The notes beneath the pieces were generated by a model. It worked only from the letters and a program-made list of their open reading frames with translations, was not told the origin of the DNA and did not search any database. From positions 1-64,000 of the forward strand of contig NZ_VLLI01000004.1 of assembly GCF_007830615.1 (NCBI RefSeq): a stretch of 64,000 nt of DNA, given 5' to 3'. This stretch comes from Mucilaginibacter frigoritolerans (GTDB taxonomy: Bacteria; Bacteroidota; Bacteroidia; Sphingobacteriales; Sphingobacteriaceae). Shown here piece by piece: positions 10,145 to 18,105 of this stretch; positions within the stretch are counted from its first letter, which is position 1; each line of letters begins with the position of its first letter. The translations under genes and the position numbers were made by a program.

Positions 10145-10321
10145 ATGAACGCTCCATCTCTTATTTTCTGGGCAATTTTTGTACTGCCATTTGTTGTGTT
10201 TTTAGTTTGGCTGATGCGCCAGGATAAAAATAAACGCAATAGCAAAAATGGTTTAATTATACTGGCCATAATGGTTGTTGGTGCCATTGCTTACATGTAC
10301 TGGAAAACTAAAGGACTTTAG
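10145..10321 (+). CDS. Small two-helix membrane protein (58 aa), unknown
   Basis: A short open frame reads MNAPSLIFWAIFVLPF at its start and ends MYWKTKGL. It has two hydrophobic segments (about residues 6-24 and 37-52) joined by a basic, Asn/Lys-rich loop (RQDKNKRNSKN). The positive loop between the helices suggests both ends face outward, by the positive-inside rule. It begins with ATG 105 bases after tsaD and codon use looks like its neighbours. The membrane pattern makes coding likely. I do not recognise a family, and a function cannot be given. The 100 bases before it hold a degenerate word-repeat (ccatggacca / tagtccatag). Confidence 0.6.
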   Translation: MNAPSLIFWAIFVLPFVVFLVWLMRQDKNKRNSKNGLIILAIMVVGAIAYMYWKTKGL

Positions 10322-10431
10322 GTTTATTCCGGTTGTTTTAGAGGTTTGAAGAGTTGCAGGAATTTTATAAGTTTATAAAATCAATTTTCCTGTATTCCTA
10401 AAAATTCAATCTCCAAAATAAACCGGATACC

Positions 10432-12627
10432 ATGAAACCAATTAAATCTTTACTGCTTTTAGCTTTTTCTGTATTTTATTTTTCTGCATATGCCCAATTA
10501 GATAAGAAGGCTGCCGAGGCCTTAATTAAGCGGGTAGTGCCTACTGTGACCGATCGTTTTGTAGTAAACGAGATCCCTGCCGAAAATGGTAAAGATGTTT
10601 TTGAGCTGGAAAGTAAGGATGGTAAAATTATACTGAGCGGAAATAAGGCACTTTCAGTAGCTTCGGCATTGGGTTATTATTTAAAGTTTTTTTGTCATGA
10701 TGATTTTGGTTGGAACGGCAATAATACGCATCTCCCTACTGTATTGCCTGTAATAAAAGGTAAAATACATCATACTACTCCTTATAACTACCGTTACTAT
10801 CTTAATTACTGCACCTTTAACTATAGCATGGCCTGGTGGAACTGGGACCGCTGGCAAAAAGAGATTGACTGGATGGCCCTGAATGGCATTAATATGCCTT
10901 TGGCCATAACCGGCGAAGAAGCTATTTGGCGCGATGTTTACCACAATATGGGTTTTACCGATGCCGATCTGGACAGCTTTTTTAGTGGTCCGGCTTATTT
11001 TTCATGGTTATGGATGGGCAATTTGGATGGATGGGGCGGTCCGCTCCCAAAACATTGGATTGACAGCCATAAAGACTTACAAAAAATGATATTGCAGCGT
11101 GAGCGCGCTTTAGGAATGACACCTGTTTTACCGGCCTTTACCGGGCATGTGCCGCCATCATTTAAAGACAAATTCCCTAATGCCAAGCTCAAAAAAACCA
11201 ATTGGGGCCAGGGTTTTAATGATGTTTATTTACTTGATGCTGCCGACCCTATGTTTGGCGAAATAGGCAAGAAGTTTATTGAAGCACAAACAAAGGAATA
11301 CGGTACAGATCATTTGTACTCATCCGATACCTTTAACGAGAATACACCGCCTACCAATGATTCTACTTTTTTAAGTGGGGTGAGCAAAAAAATATTTCAG
11401 TCGATGACCGCTGCTGATACTAAAGCTGTTTGGGTAATGCAGGGCTGGTTGTTTTATAATGCAAGTGCATTTTGGCAGCCGCGGCAAATAAAGGCCCTGC
11501 TGGATGCGGTTCCGGATAACCAGATGATAATTCTTGATCTGTATACCGAAGAACACCCTGTATATAACCGAACCAATGATTACTACGGTAAACCATGGAT
11601 CTGGAACATGCTGCAAAACTTTGGTGGTAACGTAAGTATGGACGGCCGGATGGCGGTGGTAAGTAACGATCCTTTAAAGGCTTTAAATGCTTCAAAAAAC
11701 ATGGTGGGCATAGGTCTTACTCCCGAGGCCATTGAGCAAAACCCGGCATTGTATGAATTAATGCTGAGCAACGTTTGGCGCAATAACGCTATAGATACTA
11801 AAGACTGGTTAAATGATTATGCCGAAAGAAGATATGGCAAAAACAATGAGAAAATTAATGATGCCTGGGGCTTGTTATTGAAAAGCGTTTATGACACCGT
11901 TCCGCATCGTGGCGGGCCTTGTTCCATTATTTGCGGCAGGCCAGCTTTAAACGCCGGCAGTGATTGGCGGGTAGACACTACCATGAACTATGATCCTAAA
12001 AAACTGGTACAAGCCTGGAGTTTGTTCATCCAATCGGCAGATGAATTAAAAGGGAGCGATGGTTTTCAATATGATGTGGTTGATATTACCCGGCAGGTGC
12101 TGGCTAATTATGCCAATATCCTTCAGCCTAAAATTATTAAGGCTTATACCTTAAAAGATACCGCTGGGTTTAAAAAGTATAGCAGCGAATTTTTACAGCT
12201 GATGGATGATATGGATCAGCTACTAGGTACACGGCAGGATTTTTTATTGGGTAAATGGATCAGCGATGCCCGCTCAAATGGCATAACTCCGCAGGAAAGT
12301 GATTTGTATGAATTTAATGCCCGTGACCTGGTAACCCTTTGGGGCGGCAGAGATAACCCGCTGCACGAATATTCCAACCGTCAATGGAACGGCCTGATAA
12401 AAGGTTTTTATAAGCCCCGTTGGGAAATGTTTTTTGCCGCATTACATCAGTCATTAATAAACAATACACCGCTTGATAATAACGCTTTTGAAAATAAGGT
12501 GAAAGACTGGGAATGGCAATGGGTAAACAGCCATAACAAATATGTTGCTACTACAAACGGTAATGCTGTTGAAGTGGCAAGCCTTATTTTTGAAAAGTAT
12601 AATAAAAAAATTGAGCAGGCTTATTAA
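10432..12627 (+). CDS. Alpha-N-acetylglucosaminidase, GH89 (NAGLU family)
   Basis: This 731-residue exported glycoside hydrolase has a signal peptide (residues 1-21, ending AYAQ). It removes terminal alpha-linked N-acetylglucosamine. The NAGLU layout is complete: small N-terminal domain, then a TIM barrel starting near residue 115 with the family-typical YYLNYCTFNYSMAWWNWDRW and MALNGINMPLA segments, then a helical C-terminal domain. Two acidic residues at the positions expected to be catalytic are Glu303 (DTFNEN) and Glu432 (GLTPEAIEQN). In soil Bacteroidota such enzymes attack host or microbial glycans; no PUL partner lies next to it. A terminator hairpin follows. Confidence 0.93.
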   Translation: MKPIKSLLLLAFSVFYFSAYAQLDKKAAEALIKRVVPTVTDRFVVNEIPAENGKDVFELESKDGKIILSGNKALSVASALGYYLKFFCHDDFGWNGNNTHLPTVLPVIKGKIHHTTPYNYRYYLNYCTFNYSMAWWNWDRWQKEIDWMALNGINMPLAITGEEAIWRDVYHNMGFTDADLDSFFSGPAYFSWLWMGNLDGWGGPLPKHWIDSHKDLQKMILQRERALGMTPVLPAFTGHVPPSFKDKFPNAKLKKTNWGQGFNDVYLLDAADPMFGEIGKKFIEAQTKEYGTDHLYSSDTFNENTPPTNDSTFLSGVSKKIFQSMTAADTKAVWVMQGWLFYNASAFWQPRQIKALLDAVPDNQMIILDLYTEEHPVYNRTNDYYGKPWIWNMLQNFGGNVSMDGRMAVVSNDPLKALNASKNMVGIGLTPEAIEQNPALYELMLSNVWRNNAIDTKDWLNDYAERRYGKNNEKINDAWGLLLKSVYDTVPHRGGPCSIICGRPALNAGSDWRVDTTMNYDPKKLVQAWSLFIQSADELKGSDGFQYDVVDITRQVLANYANILQPKIIKAYTLKDTAGFKKYSSEFLQLMDDMDQLLGTRQDFLLGKWISDARSNGITPQESDLYEFNARDLVTLWGGRDNPLHEYSNRQWNGLIKGFYKPRWEMFFAALHQSLINNTPLDNNAFENKVKDWEWQWVNSHNKYVATTNGNAVEVASLIFEKYNKKIEQAY

Positions 12628-12649
12628 ATAGCTTAAATATAGATTATTG

Positions 12650-12683
12650 AATAGCGATGGGTTTTAAACTCATCGCTATTTTT
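12650..12683 (+). terminator. Intrinsic terminator after GH89 gene
   Basis: A 10-bp stem AATAGCGATG / CATCGCTATT (12650-12659 with 12671-12680) with an 11-base loop is followed by TTTG, 23 bases after the GH89 stop. The T tract is short. Confidence 0.65.
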
Positions 12684-12818
12684 GCTATGTAATTCCACGT
12701 AATAACCACTATTACTTGCCTTAAAATACCGTATTTCTACGTTATTTTTTCTTGTAAAATATTCTGTAATTTTAATCTCGCCTAATTAACCTTATTAATT
12801 ACCTAAACATGAAGCATC

Positions 12819-14633
12819 ATGTCAGCCACTAATTCATTAACCCAGCCTGCCCGGCAGGCTCCGCAACAGGACATCGACCGCAAACTGATTACCATACTTC
12901 CTGAAACTCCTTTTGGCAATATGGCGCTGGCCCTCTCTGGTGGTGGTTTTAGAGCTGCGGCATTTAGCCTGGGTGCAATATCCTACTTAAACCGTGGCTG
13001 GGTTGACACAGAGGATAATACCTTGCTTAAACATGTAACTTTTATTACCTCTACCTCTGGGGGCACTTTGGCCAATGCTTATTATACTTCATGTCTGTTT
13101 AAGCCGGGCTTTGTTTTTGATGTTTTTTATAATAACATGAAAAATTTTATGGATGGTGAAGGCCTGTTGGAGGAAGTTTGTGCCATTTTGAATGATCCAA
13201 AAAGATGGGACGAAGTTGGTGAGCAAACCGTTAACCTGAATGGTAAAATAGTGAAGCAAAAGGTAGAGAAGACACACAACCTTATTAATTCATTTGCCAA
13301 GGCTTATGATAAATTATTGTTTAATGACCCCCAGAATCCGAATAAAGGTTTGTTTGATGTTTATTTTGATAAAACAGAAAATCCTCATCTGCAAACCGTT
13401 TGTTTTAATGCTACCGAATTAAATAACGGTATTTCGTTCCGTTTTCAAACCAATGGGGATACCGATAGCATTCGAACCGTTGGTAACTATTACCTGCACT
13501 TTAATAATGCGGATGTTGCTCGCAAGCTAAAACTTGGTGACCTTGCAGCTACATCATCCTGCTTTCCGGGTGGGTTTGAGCCGATGATTTATCCGAATGA
13601 CTACATCCATCCGGGCCTTACAGATGTTAACCAGATGCTGAAAGCTATCGACTATAAAAACAATAACCCTTTAACCATCGATACCATTATTGAAGAACCA
13701 TTTTGCATGGTTGATGGCGGCGTGGTGGACAATCAGGGGATTTATAGTATGCTGATGGAAGATACTTACCGCGCTGATCATCCGCCTAAAAAACAGTTCG
13801 ACCTGATGATGGTATGTGATGTGGGTAGCTATTTTAATACTGCCTACAAAACGCCCCCGAAACTAAATGCATGGTGGCGGAATCTCAGCGTTGATAAATT
13901 CAAAAAGTTGCTACCCATAGGAGTAATTGTTTTTATCATCAGTACATTATTGGTTTGTTTAACAGATCATATATGGCGGCGCCTGGGTTTATTATTTCTA
14001 TTAAGCTCTGGTATTTATACCATTTTATATGTGCTGGTAGTTGTCTCATTCAATAACGCAATGGCTAGTCTGCAAACCACCTTCGGGAAAACCATAGCAA
14101 AGGTGGTTGGCTTTTTCTTTAAAACACCTTTAAATAATGTACAGCAAATGCTGGCTACCCGTTTAAATTCAATTTTAATGGTTACATCCGGCTTGTTTCT
14201 GAAACAGATAAGGAGGCAGTATTACAGTGAGTTTTACAATATGCCGGCTTACAAAGACAGGGTGTTATCCAATTATATTTATGAGTTTTCGGCCCAGCAC
14301 GATGCTACGCGTGTTGCTAACCTGAACACTAAAGATGTAGCCTGGTGGCCCGCAGTTGCTGATCGGTTGTCGCCAAGCGCTGTGATGCAGCAAATGGCCA
14401 CTACCGCTACCGGCATGGGCACCACCCTGTGGTTTGAACCCGGCAACCAAACCATGCGCGATGCTATTGTTGCCTGCGGACAGTTTACCATGTGCTATAA
14501 TCTGCTAAAAAGAATTTATCGTTTGGAAGTGATGGATGATAAATGGAAAACCGACCCTTCGTTACAAGATTTGAAGACTAGGCTGTTGACCGATTGGGAT
14601 AAATTTAAACAGCAACCTGGTTGGATGGCTTAA
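12819..14633 (+). CDS. Patatin-like phospholipase with an internal membrane hairpin
   Basis: This is a 604-residue protein. The patatin core shows the oxyanion loop SGGGFRAAAF (40-49), the nucleophile elbow TSTSGGT with Ser80 (77-83) and the dyad DGG with Asp299. The elbow is S-x-S-G-G instead of the textbook G-x-S-x-G, a form also known in some membrane-linked patatin relatives. Two membrane helices (about 364-382 and 388-411) interrupt the C-terminal half, so the enzyme is probably anchored in the inner membrane with the lipase domain in the cytoplasm; there is no signal peptide. The reaction would be acyl-ester hydrolysis of phospholipids. The gene stands alone. Lipase fold is quite sure; substrate unknown. 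Confidence 0.85.
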   Translation: MSATNSLTQPARQAPQQDIDRKLITILPETPFGNMALALSGGGFRAAAFSLGAISYLNRGWVDTEDNTLLKHVTFITSTSGGTLANAYYTSCLFKPGFVFDVFYNNMKNFMDGEGLLEEVCAILNDPKRWDEVGEQTVNLNGKIVKQKVEKTHNLINSFAKAYDKLLFNDPQNPNKGLFDVYFDKTENPHLQTVCFNATELNNGISFRFQTNGDTDSIRTVGNYYLHFNNADVARKLKLGDLAATSSCFPGGFEPMIYPNDYIHPGLTDVNQMLKAIDYKNNNPLTIDTIIEEPFCMVDGGVVDNQGIYSMLMEDTYRADHPPKKQFDLMMVCDVGSYFNTAYKTPPKLNAWWRNLSVDKFKKLLPIGVIVFIISTLLVCLTDHIWRRLGLLFLLSSGIYTILYVLVVVSFNNAMASLQTTFGKTIAKVVGFFFKTPLNNVQQMLATRLNSILMVTSGLFLKQIRRQYYSEFYNMPAYKDRVLSNYIYEFSAQHDATRVANLNTKDVAWWPAVADRLSPSAVMQQMATTATGMGTTLWFEPGNQTMRDAIVACGQFTMCYNLLKRIYRLEVMDDKWKTDPSLQDLKTRLLTDWDKFKQQPGWMA

Positions 14634-14721
14634 GCAAAGGATTGAGTAACATTATTATTGCCTGACGGGCGGTTGAATACTTTTTTAATATCTTGTGTGC
14701 TATTAAATAGCATTGATAAGC

Positions 14722-16344
14722 ATGGGCAAATTTTACAAATTATTCTCTACCGTTTTTTTAGCGTCGGCTGTTCATTTAGCCTTTGCACAGCAAATAAAAT
14801 TAAGCAAAGATGTTGAGCATGCCTTAACACTGGTTGATACTGCACAAATAAAGGCTGATATTACTTATTTGGCGGATGATAAGCTAAAGGGGCGCGCACC
14901 GGGTACTAAAGGTTTTCAGATGGCTGTTGACTATGTGATTGAACAATTAAAGGCACTGGATGTTAAACCTGCTGGCGAAAATAATACCTGGCTTCAGCAG
15001 GTGAAGCTTCGTAAGGCATTTACTAAAGACGTAGTTTTAACCTTAACAGGGCAACCAGATCTTAAAGCTGGTGCCGACTATATTATTTATCCCAATCCCG
15101 AATTGCCAAAGATAAGATTAAACGCTTCGCTGGCTTTTGCAGGTTATGGCATCAGCGAGCCATCATTAGGATATGATGATTATGATGGTTTGGACGTAAA
15201 GGGTAAAATAGTTTTGGTGATGCGTGGTGCTCCGGATAAATTTTCATCATCTGTTGCGGCTCACACCATGAATACCACCCAGATTTTGAAAGTGGCGGCC
15301 GAACACGGAGCTGTTGGTGTTATCATGGCTTCTACCGATTCGACTTCGCGCCTGCCAAATACCAGCAGGGGAATTTTTAGTGTGATGGATAAAGATGGTA
15401 GCGTTGCTGTTTCGCGTATTTATTATTCCAAACAGGTTGGTATATTTGGCGCAATTGGTTATAAATTGTTCAACCTTTTGTTGCTGAATAATGGCAAATC
15501 TATCCCATCAATAAGCGCACAGCTAAAAACAGGGCAGCCAGCATCGTTCAGTTTGCCGGTTAGTGCCGATGTTTCCTATTCATCCTTTTATCAGGATATT
15601 ATCAGCTATAATGTTGTTGGAAAAATAGAGGGATCAGATTCTGAATTAAAAAAGACATACATTGTACACAGCGCCCATTTGGATCATTTAGGAATTGGTA
15701 CCCCTGTTAAGGGCGATTCGATTTATAATGGCGCACATGATAATGCTTCGGGCGTGGCCAGTGTATTAAGTATTGCAAAGATCTACCAAAATATCAAAGT
15801 GAAACCTAAACGGTCAATGTTGCTGGTGTTGTTAACCGGCGAGGAATTAGGTGATTTGGGCTCTGGTTATTTTGCCAAACATCCAACCGTACCTGCAGGT
15901 AGTATGGTAGCCGATGTTAATACAGATATGCCCACCATTATTGCACCATTGTTATCAATAACCGCCCTTGGTGCCGAACACTCATCAATGATGAACCAGG
16001 TAAACGAAGCTGCCGGTTATTTAGGGCTAAGTGTTGAACCCGATCCCGAACCTAAGCAGGCTCGCTTTACACGAAGTGATCAGTATAGCTTTGTTTTACA
16101 GGGTATCCCGGCTATACACGTAAAATATGGCAGCAAAACAGCCGATGGGAAAAATAACCTGAATGATATGGTTGCTGTTTGGCGTGCCAAATATTACCAT
16201 AAACCGCAGGATGATATTAACGGAATTTTTGATTTTGGCGCCGGTAAAAAATATGCGCAGCTTAATTTCCTGATAGGCTACCTGATAGCGCAGGATCCGC
16301 AAAAGCCGGTTTGGAATACAGGAGATATATTTGAAGTGAAATAA
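14722..16344 (+). CDS. Exported M28 family zinc aminopeptidase with PA domain
   Basis: I prefer the ATG at 14722, which puts a clean signal peptide (MGKFYKLFST...AFAQ) at the start; the TTG at 14713 would only add three residues. A protease-associated (PA) domain sits around residues 125-275, inside the peptidase. The M28 zinc site follows: HSAHLDH, GAHDNASG, GEELGD, then DVNTDMP and a late His in PAIHVKYG, giving the His/Asp/Glu/Asp/His set of co-catalytic zinc peptidases. It likely trims amino acids or short peptides in the periplasm or at the surface. Length (540 aa) is normal. It stands alone, 25 bases from the convergent siderophore-interacting protein gene. Confidence 0.92.
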   Translation: MGKFYKLFSTVFLASAVHLAFAQQIKLSKDVEHALTLVDTAQIKADITYLADDKLKGRAPGTKGFQMAVDYVIEQLKALDVKPAGENNTWLQQVKLRKAFTKDVVLTLTGQPDLKAGADYIIYPNPELPKIRLNASLAFAGYGISEPSLGYDDYDGLDVKGKIVLVMRGAPDKFSSSVAAHTMNTTQILKVAAEHGAVGVIMASTDSTSRLPNTSRGIFSVMDKDGSVAVSRIYYSKQVGIFGAIGYKLFNLLLLNNGKSIPSISAQLKTGQPASFSLPVSADVSYSSFYQDIISYNVVGKIEGSDSELKKTYIVHSAHLDHLGIGTPVKGDSIYNGAHDNASGVASVLSIAKIYQNIKVKPKRSMLLVLLTGEELGDLGSGYFAKHPTVPAGSMVADVNTDMPTIIAPLLSITALGAEHSSMMNQVNEAAGYLGLSVEPDPEPKQARFTRSDQYSFVLQGIPAIHVKYGSKTADGKNNLNDMVAVWRAKYYHKPQDDINGIFDFGAGKKYAQLNFLIGYLIAQDPQKPVWNTGDIFEVK

Positions 16345-16368
16345 AATTAACAGGTTAAAAGCACAAGG

Positions 16369-17079
16369 CTATTTCCAAAAGCCCTGTGTTTTTACCTGTG
16401 TTGAGTTATATCCCTGCATCCTTAGCAGTTTGCGCAGTTGCAAAACCATGGTATGGTTACCGGCAATATAAAAAACGGTATTATCAAGTGTGTACTGCTG
16501 TTCAATAACCCATTGCATCAGGCTATTGTGCCCATAGGTGTCATTAACAGGTATCGGCTTTAAAGGTGACCTGAAATACTCATTGAACTGATCCCGATGC
16601 TGCTCATTGTTTATTAATATAGCTCCTGAAAACCGGGTGGCAGGTAATACCATTTGCTGCAGGGCCAGTAAGTGACCAATACTGCTTTCATCGCCCAGGC
16701 CAATAACGGCAGGTGTTTCGGCAGGTGCATGCTCGGTAGATTTTATTTTGAAGTAAGATACCGTGTCATTTGTTTTAAGACTTAGAGCCCACTGGCTGCC
16801 GGGGCCTTTGTGCGCGGCATCAATAAATAGTGTACATGTACAGGTTTCAGTATCCCAGCCTGATGGAGTATAATCTCGGTAAGCAAAATCGCCTACTTTA
16901 AATTTAATGTAAGGAATTTCCTTCCATTGACTCATATCTGCAAAAGGAAGATGCAAATCAACTTCCAGCAAGGTTGATGGTTCCCAGTACCGGACTTCCA
17001 AAACCCGGCCTGTTTGCAGAGTAGGCTCAAACAGCGCTCCTGCTTTTTTCTTTAATTTGTTTAAGGTAGATGTTTCCAT
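16369..17079 (-). CDS. Siderophore-interacting protein (FAD-linked ferric reductase, ViuB-like)
   Basis: This 236-residue cytoplasmic protein of the SIP/ViuB family uses FAD and NAD(P)H to reduce ferric siderophores so that iron is released. The FAD domain shows the family motif RDYTPS (near residue 69) preceded by a beta-barrel, and the C-terminal half is a Rossmann-like NAD(P)H domain (GLGDESSIG, then a terminal FYIAGNHTMV). It lies downstream of and codirectional with an AraC-type regulator (72-base gap), which suggests that regulator controls it. No siderophore receptor or transporter is next door. Confidence 0.85.
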   Translation of the reverse strand: METSTLNKLKKKAGALFEPTLQTGRVLEVRYWEPSTLLEVDLHLPFADMSQWKEIPYIKFKVGDFAYRDYTPSGWDTETCTCTLFIDAAHKGPGSQWALSLKTNDTVSYFKIKSTEHAPAETPAVIGLGDESSIGHLLALQQMVLPATRFSGAILINNEQHRDQFNEYFRSPLKPIPVNDTYGHNSLMQWVIEQQYTLDNTVFYIAGNHTMVLQLRKLLRMQGYNSTQVKTQGFWK

Positions 17080-17151
17080 GTGGTTTTTTATATTACAAAG
17101 AAACAGCAGATGAATGCCCGGAACAATGGCTTGTTCCCGGTAATGATAGGA

Positions 17152-18018
17152 CTATTTACGGTAACGTATCCTGAATTCGAGCGCAGTTACGTTAGCGGCT
17201 CTTTTAAATAATCTCGAAAAATACGCATGATCCTCATATCCCAACGAGTGGGCTACTTCTTTTACGGTTAACTGGCTGTAATATAAAAGGCGTTTGGCTT
17301 CCAGCATTACTTCATAAGTGATCCAGTAGCTAACGGTAAATCCGGTGATCTTTTTTAAAGCTTCGTTTAAATAAGATTCAGAAACATTAAGTAGTTCGGC
17401 GTATTCTGACGGGCTTTTTATAGTTTTTAAATTTTGAACCAATAATTTCTTAAATTCCTGCGACAGCTGAGCCGGCCGGGATGGCCTGGCAATAGCATTG
17501 CTTGCACAATTAAAGTAACTGGCCGCTATTGCTAAAAAGGCTTTTAATAAAGAATGAACAATAGCATTATAAAATGGGTTTTCGTTGCATTCCCTGTATT
17601 TTTCTTCAAGTAAATGTAGTAGTCTGCTGCATTGGCCAAACTGCTCTTCGTTTAGTGCTATTGGTTTTTGAAGTAAAAGATGGTCTTCAAATACATTACG
17701 GCAACTGGGTGGTATAATCAGCGGATCGATGGCGATGAACCATCCTGCAGCGGCCCCGTTTCTTATCCTGTAATGTACCTGCCCGGGCAGGATATAATAA
17801 ATGGAAGCAGGAGTTAAGAACAACTCGTCAAAGTCAATCATTAATGAGGCATTGCCTGTTTCCATCAAAAAGAAGATGTAATGATCATCGCGATGAGCAC
17901 CTAATGGTTCTTCTTTTTGTACTTCATCTTTTTTGAAATATTTTATTTCTACCCCGCCGCTTGTCCTGTCATTCAGTTGGTGGATAGGGATGTCTTTTAC
18001 TGATGCAGATTGATTCAT
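17152..18018 (-). CDS. AraC-family transcriptional regulator
   Basis: About 288 residues from the ATG at 18018; the frame can be extended to TTG 18045 but the longer start looks less natural. The N-terminal half is a cupin-like sensor (AHRDDHYIFFLMETGNASLMIDFDELFLTPAS). The C-terminal 100 residues hold two helix-turn-helix motifs; the second has the typical EVAHSLGYEDHAYFSRLFKR split around residues 249-268. It likely senses a small molecule and binds upstream DNA. Since the next gene on the same strand is a siderophore-interacting protein, iron or siderophore use is the natural guess for its target. A strong terminator separates it from the M1 peptidase gene upstream. Confidence 0.9.
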   Translation of the reverse strand: MNQSASVKDIPIHQLNDRTSGGVEIKYFKKDEVQKEEPLGAHRDDHYIFFLMETGNASLMIDFDELFLTPASIYYILPGQVHYRIRNGAAAGWFIAIDPLIIPPSCRNVFEDHLLLQKPIALNEEQFGQCSRLLHLLEEKYRECNENPFYNAIVHSLLKAFLAIAASYFNCASNAIARPSRPAQLSQEFKKLLVQNLKTIKSPSEYAELLNVSESYLNEALKKITGFTVSYWITYEVMLEAKRLLYYSQLTVKEVAHSLGYEDHAYFSRLFKRAANVTALEFRIRYRK

Positions 18019-18047
18019 AAACACAAAGCTATCAATCCAAAACAAAA

Positions 18048-18082
18048 AACCCGCTAATCACTTTAAATGTGACCAGCGGGTT
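18048..18082 (-). terminator. Intrinsic terminator after the M1 peptidase gene
   Basis: AACCCGCT (18048-18055) pairs with AGCGGGTT (18075-18082). On the minus strand it is followed by a T-rich run (complement of 18041-18049). It separates the M1 peptidase gene from araC. Confidence 0.75.
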
Positions 18083-18105
18083 ATTATTTTAAGCAGATGG
18101 ATGGT

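Noticed and set aside
16096-16302. Antisense frames inside the M28, GH89, pbpC and macroglobulin genes
   Set aside because: Several frames of 60-130 codons lie opposite well-supported genes and show no motif; they are shadows.
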